Positions 15,824 through 23,726 are shown, counted from the stretch's first letter. The stretch: 27,131 bases of DNA from an uncultured bacterium (GCA_902489575.1 CABUAQ010000020.1:1-27131), one strand, 5' to 3'. Notes: a model not told the origin generated them from the letters alone. Numbers and translations are program-made.

Positions 15824-18268
15824 ATGAAAATAGCATTTACACCAAATTTTAGACAAACAATCACCGAAAATAAATATCAACAATTCCAAAACACACAATA
15901 TATATCCAGTAATAATGATATCCAGCCGGAATCACAACACAGAAAAATTTTTGCATACCAAGATTTCAATATAAATTTTACCGGAAGAACACCGGAGGAT
16001 TTCTATGCGCAGGATTTTAATAGAAATAATATGCCCCGCACTATGAAATCATATCTAGATTATGATTATGAACAAAGACAACATATTCCTCCGGAACAAA
16101 TGCTTCAAGAAGCCTTTAAATATTTGAATTATGCCAAAGATTTTAATGAGGTAAAGGAATTATATCCTGATGAAGAGCTATTCGAAAACCTGCATCCAAT
16201 GAGCAAAAACGTAAAAAAAGGAATACTATCGGAAATAAAAGTCGCAAGAGAGCTGGGTAACAATCCGCTTTTGAAAGATGGGAGTGACGATTTTGGAATG
16301 TATTTACTAAAAAAGATATATACAGAGGGTAAAACTTTAAAAGAAATTAATAAAGATTTTCTTGAAAAAGATATAAATGAAGAATATAAAGGAATTGTAA
16401 CAGAACCGATAGATTATTCAACAACCTCTGCATACGGAATAAAATTCCCTAATAGTGCTTTCTGGCACTCGTTCATATCAACAAGAGAGGAATATAAAAC
16501 CTTCTTTGTAACCCTGCCGAAAAACAATGTTAACCCGGGAGTAAACCTTAAACATGTAAAATCAAACCCAAATAGTGTTTCTGTGAATAAAAAACAAGAA
16601 ACCCAACACAAACCAAGAAAATATACAATTCAAAAATTTAGAAAAGAACAACTGACAAAAGATATAAAAGATTCTGATATGTCCGGTCAAGATATAGAAA
16701 GAAAAATTCGCAGAAGATTTACAAAAGATGACCCCGAAGCTTCCTTTATAGTGAAGTATCTCAGCCCGATTATGACAGTAGCTGCAGCAAGAATACATCT
16801 ATCTGAAGAATTGAAAGGTTTCAGCCAAAGCGAAAAAAATAACGGTAAAAAAGGTGATGATCTTCATATGCTAAAACGCTTTTGGAAAAACAATCCGTCG
16901 CTCAAACATGATTATGCAAAAGCTATCACTGATACTATTGAATTATTTGAAGATAACTATGGAGCAGGGGGACTTATTCCTATTAATAACGAATTCCAAC
17001 CAATCACTTCAAAAACTGACAATCAAAAAGCAATAGATTACGTTACTCCAAATTTCATTGATTTTATTGACAAAATCAAAGAACTTGAAATTGAACGTAC
17101 TAAACGCTACTTGCTCCACGATGAACTTCAGCCGCAATGGGAAGAACACCTAAATAACCGCTATAGTACAAATACGCAAAAAGAAATTGATGATGATCTG
17201 GAAGATGAACTTGCCGGTGTGAAAGCACTTCACCCTGAGTTTTCACCCGAAGACGCTCTAAAAGATATAGCAAAAGAATATAACGCACAAGTTATAGAAC
17301 TAAAAGGCAAAAACGGAGAAAAAATTCTTCTAGCAGGGAATATTGAAGAACTATATCAAGAAAAATTGGCAAAGGAAGCCGAACTATACCCGACAGCTTA
17401 CGCAAAACAATATATAAAGGATCTTACAAAAAATCCTGAGATCACAGATAAATACAAACTAACCCTTGCAACTCAACAAATCAAAGATAAAATTGATGAT
17501 GAGAAAATTATGAATGAAGAGGAGTACGTCGATACTACTGCTACAATTCATTGCCTATATTATATAAACCATGCAGATCAAGCAATGGCAGCTTCTGCCG
17601 CAATGGCAGATGTAATTAATAAAGAATTGGGCGGTTCTATACCGGTAACAATTTACAAACTTTACCCACACGAATTCAATTATCTGATTAACTCAAACAA
17701 TGAGGAAATAAATCAAAAAATAAAAAATATTCTTTTAAGGAATAAAAAAGAATTGGATAATTTATATAATCTGTACAACAAACCAATATCTGCTTCAGAA
17801 AAAAATAAAATTGAAATCACATTACTCGACCAATTATCTAAATATAACGGCAGCGGTGAAGTCACAACCAACGACACAAGAGAAATATTACTAATGCTTA
17901 AAGAAATGACAAACAGTATAAAATTTAAGCGCAAATTTTTTAGAGAAGCACTGGGATGCCTGGTGCCTGAATACAAATTCACCAGATGCATTTTAGACAA
18001 AACGCTTGATAATGAACACAAAACAGCCAGATTTGAACAAATAATGAATCTTATTATAAGAGATTTCCTATCTGACAATATAGAAGCACCTATTGTCGTA
18101 AGTCTTTTAAACCGAGAAATTATAGATAAACATAAGGCAAATCTTTCTGATAACACATATGTAAAACTTATGATGCAGGCTCAAAGGCTGGAACCTAAAG
18201 ATAGAAGAATATTCGAATATACAAACTCAGAACTTCAAGAACTTGATAGAATTTACAGAACAAAATAA
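15824..18268 (+). CDS. Large cytosolic protein of unknown function with N-terminal NFTGR motif
   Basis: 814 aa, charged, rich in Lys, Glu, Asn and Asp, without signal peptide or membrane helix. No enzymatic family was recognised. The first ~50 residues are polar and Gln/Asn-rich and look disordered; they end in INFTGRTPEDFYAQ (50-63). Proteins with a similar disordered start and an N-F-T-G motif near residue 50 are, from memory, common in Gastranaerophilales and specific to them. The rest appears mostly helical, with a basic stretch near 265-300 and a more hydrophobic segment at about 310-328. A hydrophobic Ala-rich segment lies near 578-596 (HADQAMAASAAMADV). It stands alone, with its own promoter and a strong shared terminator. 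Function open. Confidence 0.85.
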   Translation: MKIAFTPNFRQTITENKYQQFQNTQYISSNNDIQPESQHRKIFAYQDFNINFTGRTPEDFYAQDFNRNNMPRTMKSYLDYDYEQRQHIPPEQMLQEAFKYLNYAKDFNEVKELYPDEELFENLHPMSKNVKKGILSEIKVARELGNNPLLKDGSDDFGMYLLKKIYTEGKTLKEINKDFLEKDINEEYKGIVTEPIDYSTTSAYGIKFPNSAFWHSFISTREEYKTFFVTLPKNNVNPGVNLKHVKSNPNSVSVNKKQETQHKPRKYTIQKFRKEQLTKDIKDSDMSGQDIERKIRRRFTKDDPEASFIVKYLSPIMTVAAARIHLSEELKGFSQSEKNNGKKGDDLHMLKRFWKNNPSLKHDYAKAITDTIELFEDNYGAGGLIPINNEFQPITSKTDNQKAIDYVTPNFIDFIDKIKELEIERTKRYLLHDELQPQWEEHLNNRYSTNTQKEIDDDLEDELAGVKALHPEFSPEDALKDIAKEYNAQVIELKGKNGEKILLAGNIEELYQEKLAKEAELYPTAYAKQYIKDLTKNPEITDKYKLTLATQQIKDKIDDEKIMNEEEYVDTTATIHCLYYINHADQAMAASAAMADVINKELGGSIPVTIYKLYPHEFNYLINSNNEEINQKIKNILLRNKKELDNLYNLYNKPISASEKNKIEITLLDQLSKYNGSGEVTTNDTREILLMLKEMTNSIKFKRKFFREALGCLVPEYKFTRCILDKTLDNEHKTARFEQIMNLIIRDFLSDNIEAPIVVSLLNREIIDKHKANLSDNTYVKLMMQAQRLEPKDRRIFEYTNSELQELDRIYRTK

Positions 18269-18272
18269 ACAA

Positions 18273-18307
18273 AGAAAAGGATGATACTAAATGTATCATC
18301 CTTTTCT
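18273..18307. terminator. Bidirectional terminator between the 814-aa gene and pnp
   Basis: AGAAAAGGATGATAC (18273-18287) pairs perfectly over 15 bp with 18293-18307 around a 5-nt loop. TTTTCTATT follows on the plus strand and TTTTCTTTGTTTATTTT on the minus strand, so it can end both convergent transcripts. Confidence 0.88.
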
Positions 18308-18327
18308 ATTAATGTAGTAAACACAAA

Positions 18328-20466
18328 CTATTGAAGTTTAGTCTTATCATCTTCTGACACACCTTTGATTGTAAGGTTAACACGACCTTTTTCATCTATT
18401 TTGATAACCTTAACAATTACTTCCTGACCGATATTCAAGTGCGGTTCAATAGTTTCAATTCTCTCGTTGCATACTTGAGAAATATGAACCATACCATCTT
18501 TACCGCCGCCGAGTTCAACAAATGCGCCAATAGGAATAATTCTTACTACTTTACCTTTAACTACCATACCCACTTCAGGTTTAAATGTTAAATCCTTAAT
18601 CATTTTCATTGCGATTTGAGCACCTTCCTGATCGTTAGAAGTAATAGTGACAACACCTGAATCCTGAATATCAATTTCGGCACCGGATGCATCTATAATA
18701 GAACGAATTTGTTTTCCTCCCGGTCCGATAACCGTACCAATATCTTCAGTCGGGATAGTCATTGTAGTAATACTTGGTGCATAAGGTGACATTGGACCAG
18801 GTTCAGTAATTGCTTCTCTCATTTTACCTAAGATATGCAATCTGCCTTCTTTTGCCTGAGCCAAAGCTTTTCTTAAGGTATCATTTGCAATACCTTTAGC
18901 CTTCATATCCATTTGTAGTGCTGTTATACCAGTATCGTTACCTGTAACTTTAAAGTCCATATCGCCTAAGAAATCTTCAATACCTTGAATATCTGTTAGA
19001 ACAACAGGTTCCTTGCCTGCTTCTGTAATCATCCCCATGGCAACTCCGCCGATCATACACTTAACAGGCACACCGGCATTCATTAATGCCATAGATGAAC
19101 CGCAAGTTGAAGCCATAGAAGTAGAACCATTTGATTCTAATACATCAGATGTAACACGAATTGTGTATCCGAACTCATCTTGAGAAGGCAATGCAGGAAT
19201 ATTAGCACGTTCAGCCAGTGCACCGTGACCAACTTCACGTCTTCCAGGTCCTCTTAGAGGTTTTACTTCCCCAACAGAAAATCCAGGGAAGATATATTTA
19301 TGCATATAAGTTTTTTCAGTTTCAGGATCAACACCATCAAGTTCCTGTTTCATAGCAGGACCTGCTAAAGTTGCAACAGATAATACTTGAGTTTGACCTC
19401 TTGTAAACACAGCTGAACCGTGAGCTCTTGGAATAACACCAACTTCACACCAAATAGGTCTTACTTCATTTGGCTTTCTACCATCAGCCCTAACGCCTTC
19501 ATCAAGAATCATCGTACGCATAATATGTTTTTCTGCATTTTTGAATTCTTCTGCAACAAAATCAATGCCGGTTTCTTCAATGATTTTTTTAATATAATCA
19601 TCATCCGGTAAAGCATCAATTTTTTCTTTAACTAAATTTTTAGCTTCTTCCAGCTTATTTTGTCTGTATTCTCTATCGAAATTATGGTAAGCATCAAAAA
19701 TCATATCATGAGCAGTGTCATTGATAATATTTTTTAATTCAGTTGTATCGTACGGATTAACAAATTCTTGTTTTTCAACACCGCAAAGTTTTGCAAATTC
19801 AACTTGAGCATCACATTGTTTTCTAATTTCAGCCTGAGCGAATTCAACAGCTGCCATAATATCATCTTCAGTCACAAACTTACATCCGGCTTCAACCATG
19901 ATAACTGAATCGTGAGTACCGGCAACAACTATATCTAAATCAGATTCTTTAGCTTGTCTGTGAGTTGGGTTAGCAATCATATTACCTTCGCTGTCACGAG
20001 AAACTCTAACAGCACCGATAGGCCCTTCAAAAGGAGCTCCTGTCAGCATTAAAGCACAAGATGCACCTAACATTGCTAATGTATCCGGTTGATTTTCCTG
20101 ATCATAACTGAATAATTGAGCCACAATCTGAATATCATTTCTATATCCTTTAGGGAACAAAGGTCTAATTGGTCTGTCTATAAGTCTTGAAACAAGGATA
20201 GCTTTATCACTTGCTTTACCTTCTGAGCGATTGTAACCACCCGGAATACGACCAATTGAAGACATTCTTTCTTCATAATCAATCAACAACGGGAAGAAAT
20301 CTATCCCTACACGAGGTTCTTTAGATACAACAGCGTGAACAAACAACATTGTATCTCCGCATCTAACTGTAACAGAACCGTTTGTTGATTGTGCATACTT
20401 TCCTGTTTCAATAGTTACGGTTTTTCCACCGATTTCTAATTGAAAGCTTTTTGTTTCAGGTTTCAT
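18328..20466 (-). CDS. pnp: Polyribonucleotide nucleotidyltransferase (PNPase)
   Basis: 3'-5' phosphorolytic exoribonuclease, the main RNA-decay enzyme, a ring-shaped homotrimer. 712 aa, as expected. Domains in order: RNase PH 1 (~10-145), the helical linker, RNase PH 2 (~320-550) with STCGSSMALMNAGVP (453-467) and the acidic metal site EDFLGDMDF (497-505; D498 and D504), a KH domain with VIGPGGKQIRSI (579-590) and a C-terminal S1 domain (~632-702). The start at 20466 has AAAAGG six bases upstream; 25 further in-frame residues upstream are very basic, lack a ribosome site and are not expected in PNPase. rpsO, often the gene before pnp, is not here. Confidence 0.97.
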   Translation of the reverse strand: MKPETKSFQLEIGGKTVTIETGKYAQSTNGSVTVRCGDTMLFVHAVVSKEPRVGIDFFPLLIDYEERMSSIGRIPGGYNRSEGKASDKAILVSRLIDRPIRPLFPKGYRNDIQIVAQLFSYDQENQPDTLAMLGASCALMLTGAPFEGPIGAVRVSRDSEGNMIANPTHRQAKESDLDIVVAGTHDSVIMVEAGCKFVTEDDIMAAVEFAQAEIRKQCDAQVEFAKLCGVEKQEFVNPYDTTELKNIINDTAHDMIFDAYHNFDREYRQNKLEEAKNLVKEKIDALPDDDYIKKIIEETGIDFVAEEFKNAEKHIMRTMILDEGVRADGRKPNEVRPIWCEVGVIPRAHGSAVFTRGQTQVLSVATLAGPAMKQELDGVDPETEKTYMHKYIFPGFSVGEVKPLRGPGRREVGHGALAERANIPALPSQDEFGYTIRVTSDVLESNGSTSMASTCGSSMALMNAGVPVKCMIGGVAMGMITEAGKEPVVLTDIQGIEDFLGDMDFKVTGNDTGITALQMDMKAKGIANDTLRKALAQAKEGRLHILGKMREAITEPGPMSPYAPSITTMTIPTEDIGTVIGPGGKQIRSIIDASGAEIDIQDSGVVTITSNDQEGAQIAMKMIKDLTFKPEVGMVVKGKVVRIIPIGAFVELGGGKDGMVHISQVCNERIETIEPHLNIGQEVIVKVIKIDEKGRVNLTIKGVSEDDKTKLQ

Positions 20467-20529
20467 AAAATACCTTTTCTTTCTGCGTCTCATACGCCTT
20501 TTAGTTATACACTTCCATTTACATAATCT

Positions 20530-20560
20530 ATTATACCTCAAACAAGAACTAAATCTGCAA
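20530..20560 (-). promoter_or_regulatory. Promoter of pnp
   Basis: On the minus strand TATAAT (plus 20530-20535) with TTGCAG 19 bp upstream (20555-20560). The ~58-nt leader holds a small GCGT/ACGC hairpin (20485-20497) just before the ribosome site. Confidence 0.45.
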
Positions 20561-20585
20561 TTATTATATATTTTTTGTAAAATAT

Positions 20586-20614
20586 TTGACTACCGATATA
20601 AAAATGCAGATACT
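20586..20614 (+). promoter_or_regulatory. Promoter of the DUF3137 gene
   Basis: TTGACT (20586-20591), 17 bp, GATACT (20609-20614). Start near 20621; AAAGGAG lies six bases ahead of the ATG at 20640. It is divergent from the pnp promoter. Confidence 0.55.
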
Positions 20615-20639
20615 AAGACTAGTAGGAAAGGAGCCTTAA

Positions 20640-21596
20640 ATGAAAAATACAACCCAATTTTATAATAACTACGCAAAAAATATAGCACCAAAATTGGAAA
20701 AACTTGAAAAAGAGAGAAAAACATACTTAACAATATTTGTTGCAATATCTATCGTTTCTGCATTATTATTCAGCATTTTATTTGCAGGACCTTTTATCTT
20801 AGTTATAATATCCGCAGAAGGAAATTCATTACAGGGTTCCACGCTACTTTTTGGACTCGCTATATTAGCTTTTTCGCTCATTCCACCTACAGGAATATCA
20901 TATTTAATTATTTCAAAAATATTCTCAAAAAAAATTAAAACAAGCTGTATGAAAAATATTCTTGCTACATTTGACAATTTAAACTTATCTGATAACGGCA
21001 CATCTCTGATTTCGGATTATGATATTTGTCGAAGCCGGCTTTTTGAAAGCTACAATACAAGACAAGATGATGATTGTTTTTGTGGCAGCTATAAGGATAC
21101 CGAATTTAAGATTATTGAAACTATATTATTAAATATCAGAGAAAGCAATCAAAAAAGACAACACTGCACAGTATTCAAAGGAATAATTCTATCCTTTCAT
21201 TCACATAAAACAATAAAAGGACACACAGTAATAACGTCAAAAGGAGATTTTAGTGCACATGGAAAGTTACAAAAGGTAACATTGGAAGATGCCGAATTTA
21301 ATAAAAAATATAATATTTCGTCTACAGATCAAATTGAGAGTAGATATCTTATAACAACATCTTTTATGGAAAGATTTAAAAATCTTCATACAGCGTTTGG
21401 TTCCGCGAATACAAAATGTTCATTTTTTGATGATAAAGTAATATTTGCGATACCAACAAGTAAAAATCTTTTTGAATTAGGCAATTTATTTTGTTCGTTA
21501 AAAAATCAAGAACCTATAAATCAATTCTACAAAGAGATTACTGCGGTATATGATATTATTGACTATTTCAAACTTGCAGAAAAAACAGGACTATAA
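20640..21596 (+). CDS. DUF3137 family membrane protein
   Basis: 318 aa. A charged N-terminal helix (FYNNYAKNIAPKLEKLEKER, 7-26) is followed by two hydrophobic segments (about 29-58 and 67-95) and a cytosolic domain. The pattern fits DUF3137: FCGSYKDTEFKIIET, VFKGIIL and the core LEDAEFNKKYNISSTDQ followed by IESRYLITTSFMERFKN. The function of the family is unknown; it often occurs near lemA. A second, longer copy lies at 23750-24841 on the other strand, next to lemA, and shares the core almost residue for residue. It sits between pnp (divergent) and tRNA-Arg, with its own promoter. Confidence 0.85.
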   Translation: MKNTTQFYNNYAKNIAPKLEKLEKERKTYLTIFVAISIVSALLFSILFAGPFILVIISAEGNSLQGSTLLFGLAILAFSLIPPTGISYLIISKIFSKKIKTSCMKNILATFDNLNLSDNGTSLISDYDICRSRLFESYNTRQDDDCFCGSYKDTEFKIIETILLNIRESNQKRQHCTVFKGIILSFHSHKTIKGHTVITSKGDFSAHGKLQKVTLEDAEFNKKYNISSTDQIESRYLITTSFMERFKNLHTAFGSANTKCSFFDDKVIFAIPTSKNLFELGNLFCSLKNQEPINQFYKEITAVYDIIDYFKLAEKTGL

Positions 21597-21606
21597 ATAT
21601 AAAAAC

Positions 21607-21635
21607 TTGTTAGCAATAAAACTTTGTGTTATATT
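21607..21635 (+). promoter_or_regulatory. Promoter of tRNA-Arg(CCU)
   Basis: TTGTTA (21607-21612), 17 bp, TATATT (21630-21635) preceded by TGT (extended -10). Start near 21642, eight bases before the mature tRNA. Confidence 0.7.
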
Positions 21636-21649
21636 TATTGTACACGAAT

Positions 21650-21725
21650 GGCTTCGTAGCTCAGTAGGATAGAGCGGCGGTTTCCTAAACCGCGTCTTGC
21701 ACGCGTTCGAATCGCGTCGGGGCCA
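21650..21725 (+). tRNA. tRNA-Arg, anticodon CCU
   Basis: A complete cloverleaf: acceptor GGCTTCG/CGGGGCC, D arm GCTC/GAGC, anticodon stem GCGGT/ACCGC with loop TTCCTAA (anticodon CCT at 21684-21686, reading AGG), T arm ACGCG-TTCGAAT-CGCGT and discriminator A. The 3' CCA is not encoded. Its last 16 nt are the start of the tandem repeat that follows. Confidence 0.95.
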
Positions 21726-22190
21726 TGTTTTTTTTGGAATAATTTAAGTTTCGCGATGAGAATGCACAAGGCGAAAGACTTGTCTGCCGTTCGAGCGGGA
21801 GCGAGCAGAGGGCGGACGTCAAAGGCGATGGACATTGACGGTAGACCCGTTTACTGCGAGCGACCAAGACAATCGCGTCGGGGCCATGTTTTTTTGGAAT
21901 AATTTAAGTTTCGCGATGAGAATGCACAAGGCGAAAGACTTGTCTGCCGTTCGAGCGGGAGCGAGCAGAGGGCGGACGTCAAAGGCGATGGACATTGACG
22001 GTAGACCCGTTTACTGCGAGCGACCAAGACAATCGCGTCGGGGCCATGTTTTTTTGGAATAATTTAAGTTTCGCGATGAGAATGCACAAGGCAAAAGACT
22101 TGTCTGCCCGTTCGAGCGGAAGCGAGCATTGGGCGAACATTTAATGCGTTGAGCCTTGGCGGTAGACCCGTTTACTGCGAGCGGACAAAA
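21710..22190 (+). repeat. Three tandem ~160-bp repeats, each beginning with the 3' end of tRNA-Arg
   Basis: Copy 1 runs 21710-21870 (161 bp), copy 2 21871-22030 (160 bp) and copy 3 22031-~22190. Each starts with AATCGCGTCGGGGCCA, the last 16 nt of the tRNA (T-arm 3' side, acceptor 3' strand, discriminator), then TG and a run of 7-8 T. Copies 1 and 2 differ only by one T in that run. Copy 3 is nearly the same for ~110 bp, then diverges before matching again at GGTAGACCCGTTTACTGCGA. The unit is much richer in GC than its surroundings. It can fold: GTCTGCC with GGCGGAC (one wobble), and GGTAGA with TTTACT around a CCCG loop. In copy 3, AATGCGTT (22143-22150) pairs with AACGCATT (22190-22197). 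No convincing protein is encoded. Confidence 0.95.
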
Positions 22191-22242
22191 ACGCATTTAA
22201 TATTTTGTTACATAATAAAAAAACAGGGCAATTATAAAACAT

Positions 22243-22271
22243 ATATCACCTTTATATATATAAGGGGATAT
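22243..22271 (+). promoter_or_regulatory. Hairpin covering the ribosome binding site of the CHAP gene
   Basis: ATATC (22243-22247) pairs with GATAT (22267-22271) and CCTT (22249-22252) with AAGG (22262-22265), with one A-G mismatch between. The paired AAGGGG (22262-22267) is the Shine-Dalgarno for the ATG at 22277, so this AT-rich stem could hold translation back until it melts or is bound. Confidence 0.45.
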
Positions 22272-22276
22272 TAGAG

Positions 22277-22945
22277 ATGACATTTAAACCAGTAACATTT
22301 TCAAACAATACATTTACGTATAATCCATTTTCCGTGAACTATAATGTTAATTCAAGTCTTTACAGCGGAGCACAGAACTACGCAAAGTTTTTACTCAGTA
22401 AAGTCACACCATACAAATTTGCAAACTACAACTACAAATTTGGAAAACTTACAGGTGCATCCACACAAAATCAATCATTTAGGTTAAACGGCGGATTTGG
22501 AGAAAACATCGTATCAACAGCAAGCCAATACCTCGGATATAATGAGGCAAACGGTTCATATAAATTATTCACAAACGGGAGAAAAGAAGCCTGGTGTGCG
22601 GACTTTGTTTCATACGTAGTAAAAGAAGCAGCTGAAAAAAGCGGGAAACAAGCCCCGTCAGGATTTGGCTCCGCAGCAGTTGAAGATTTAAGACAATGGG
22701 GTAAAAAGAATCAATGTTACCTTCAAACAGAAGGAACAGAAAATAAGTCAAAAACGATTGCTCAAAATGTAAAACCCGGAGATGTTGTAATTTTCAAAAA
22801 CGGAACCTCACACACAGGTATAGTAAAAGAAGTATTCGCCGATGGTTCAATTACAACAATTGAAGGTAATACAAGTGATAAAGTTGCAGAGCGCAGATAC
22901 AGTGCAAACGATTATAAAATAAGCGGATTTGTACAACTCGCATAA
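22277..22945 (+). CDS. CHAP-domain protein (peptidoglycan hydrolase-like) without signal peptide
   Basis: 222 aa. The C-terminal half is a CHAP (NlpC/P60-like) amidase/endopeptidase domain: nucleophile C107 in EAWCADFVSYV, H179 in GTSHTGIVKEV and E196 in TTIEGNT, with VKPGDVVIF (165-173) before the His as usual. Such domains cut peptidoglycan stem peptides or the sugar-peptide bond. The N-terminal ~65 residues are rich in Asn, Phe, Tyr and Ser, of low complexity, and contain no signal peptide or membrane helix, so how it would reach the wall is unclear. It sits between two tRNA-Arg genes, after the tandem repeats. Its stop is one base from the 3' end of the convergent tRNA-Arg(CCG). Possible roles: lysis factor, or wall enzyme exported by a non-Sec route. 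Confidence 0.88.
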   Translation: MTFKPVTFSNNTFTYNPFSVNYNVNSSLYSGAQNYAKFLLSKVTPYKFANYNYKFGKLTGASTQNQSFRLNGGFGENIVSTASQYLGYNEANGSYKLFTNGRKEAWCADFVSYVVKEAAEKSGKQAPSGFGSAAVEDLRQWGKKNQCYLQTEGTENKSKTIAQNVKPGDVVIFKNGTSHTGIVKEVFADGSITTIEGNTSDKVAERRYSANDYKISGFVQLA

Positions 22946-22946
22946 A

Positions 22947-23020
22947 CGTGCCCGGGGGGAATCAAACCCCCGGCCTTGAGCTTCGGAAACTCACGCTCTG
23001 TTCTACTGAGCTACGGACAC
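22947..23020 (-). tRNA. tRNA-Arg, anticodon CCG
   Basis: On the minus strand: acceptor GTGTCCG/CGGGCAC, D arm GCTC/GAGC, anticodon stem TGAGT/GCTCA with loop TTCCGAA (anticodon CCG, plus-strand 22984-22986, reading CGG), T arm GGGGG-TTTGATT-CCCCC and discriminator G. CCA is not encoded. It is convergent with the CHAP gene. Confidence 0.95.
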
Positions 23021-23025
23021 ATATA

Positions 23026-23054
23026 TAAAAAGAGACGGATAATAATACCGCCCC
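23026..23054 (-). terminator. Terminator of lemA, just before tRNA-Arg(CCG)
   Basis: On the minus strand GGGGCGG pairs with CCGTCTC (two G-T wobbles) around a 9-nt loop, followed by TTTTTATATATG. Plus coordinates of the arms are 23032-23038 and 23048-23054. The tRNA starts six bases beyond the T run. A TATAAT (minus; plus 23058-23063) lies just upstream of the hairpin and might drive the tRNA. Confidence 0.65.
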
Positions 23055-23087
23055 TTCATTATATCATAAACAATCTTCATATATAAT

Positions 23088-23666
23088 TTATTTGTTAAAA
23101 AAATCAGCAGCATTAACTCTTTGTTTAGCTTCAGCAGAAGCTTCGAAAAATGGAGCGGATTTAATCCCAATCATACCTGCAATCATTGAACTTGGGAAAA
23201 TTTCAACTGCATTATTCAATTCATTAACAGCACTATTATAAAATCTTCTAGCAGCAGCAATATGCTCTTCTACTTCGGAGTATGTTTGCATTGCTTGTAT
23301 CATTGTTTGATCTGACTTTAACTGCGGATAATTTTCTACATTAACCATAAGCTGCCCCATTTTTGAAGCAATTTGGTTATCTAAATCCATTTTTCTTGCA
23401 ATTGTATCAACATCAGATCTAAGTCCTGCAGCTTGAGCACGAAGTTTAGTAACTTCTTCAATCAATCCTCTCTCGTGTTCCATAAATTTATTAGCAATAA
23501 CCAAAATGTTAGGAATCAAATCATAACGCTTATTCAATTGTACATCAACACCACCCATTGCTTCTTTAACTTTATTCTTATTTTGAATAAGCTGAACGTA
23601 GACATTATACAAGAATACAACCAGCAATAGTGCTATAATAGAAATTACAGATAATAAAATAATCAT
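23088..23666 (-). CDS. lemA: LemA family protein
   Basis: 192 aa from the ATG at 23666, which has AAAGGG eight bases upstream; ten extra in-frame residues upstream lack a ribosome site. One N-terminal membrane helix (1-21) is followed by the long LemA helical bundle with its signature VKEAMGGVDVQLNKRYDLIP (33-52) and NVENYPQLKS. The biochemical role of LemA is not established; it often lies next to DUF3137 or TPM-domain genes. Here a DUF3137 gene lies directly upstream on the same strand. lemA also has a strong promoter of its own. Confidence 0.93.
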   Translation of the reverse strand: MIILLSVISIIALLLVVFLYNVYVQLIQNKNKVKEAMGGVDVQLNKRYDLIPNILVIANKFMEHERGLIEEVTKLRAQAAGLRSDVDTIARKMDLDNQIASKMGQLMVNVENYPQLKSDQTMIQAMQTYSEVEEHIAAARRFYNSAVNELNNAVEIFPSSMIAGMIGIKSAPFFEASAEAKQRVNAADFFNK

Positions 23667-23726
23667 CGAAAAAACCCTTTCATTAACATACCACATAAAA
23701 TCCTCTTTCTTAAATTTACAACAGGC

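Noticed and set aside
17713..18156. 147-codon minus-strand frame inside the 814-aa gene
   Set aside because: Opposite-strand frame with Leu/Ile/Ser-rich composition caused by the Lys/Asn-rich gene; no ribosome site.
20467..20541. N-terminal extension of PNPase by 25 residues
   Set aside because: Very basic, no ribosome site, and the family begins at the later Met, which has AAAAGG at good spacing.
21635..21867. Minus-strand reading frames over the tRNA and repeat (with GPDAIRTRA)
   Set aside because: They are antisense translations of the tRNA 3' end, a known source of false proteins in databases.
21835..22062. A 75-codon plus-strand frame spanning repeat copies 1-3
   Set aside because: It exists only because the repeat unit is read through; no ribosome site, and its sequence repeats the unit. 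Structure of RNA explains the region better. A short basic peptide, as proposed for tyrT repeats in E. coli, cannot be fully excluded.
21710..22190. CRISPR array or phage attachment sites
   Set aside because: The repeated unit is ~160 bp with no short repeat/spacer pattern, and no cas gene is near. Direct repeats of a tRNA 3' end recall att sites, but they are only 160 bp apart and no integrase or cargo is present.
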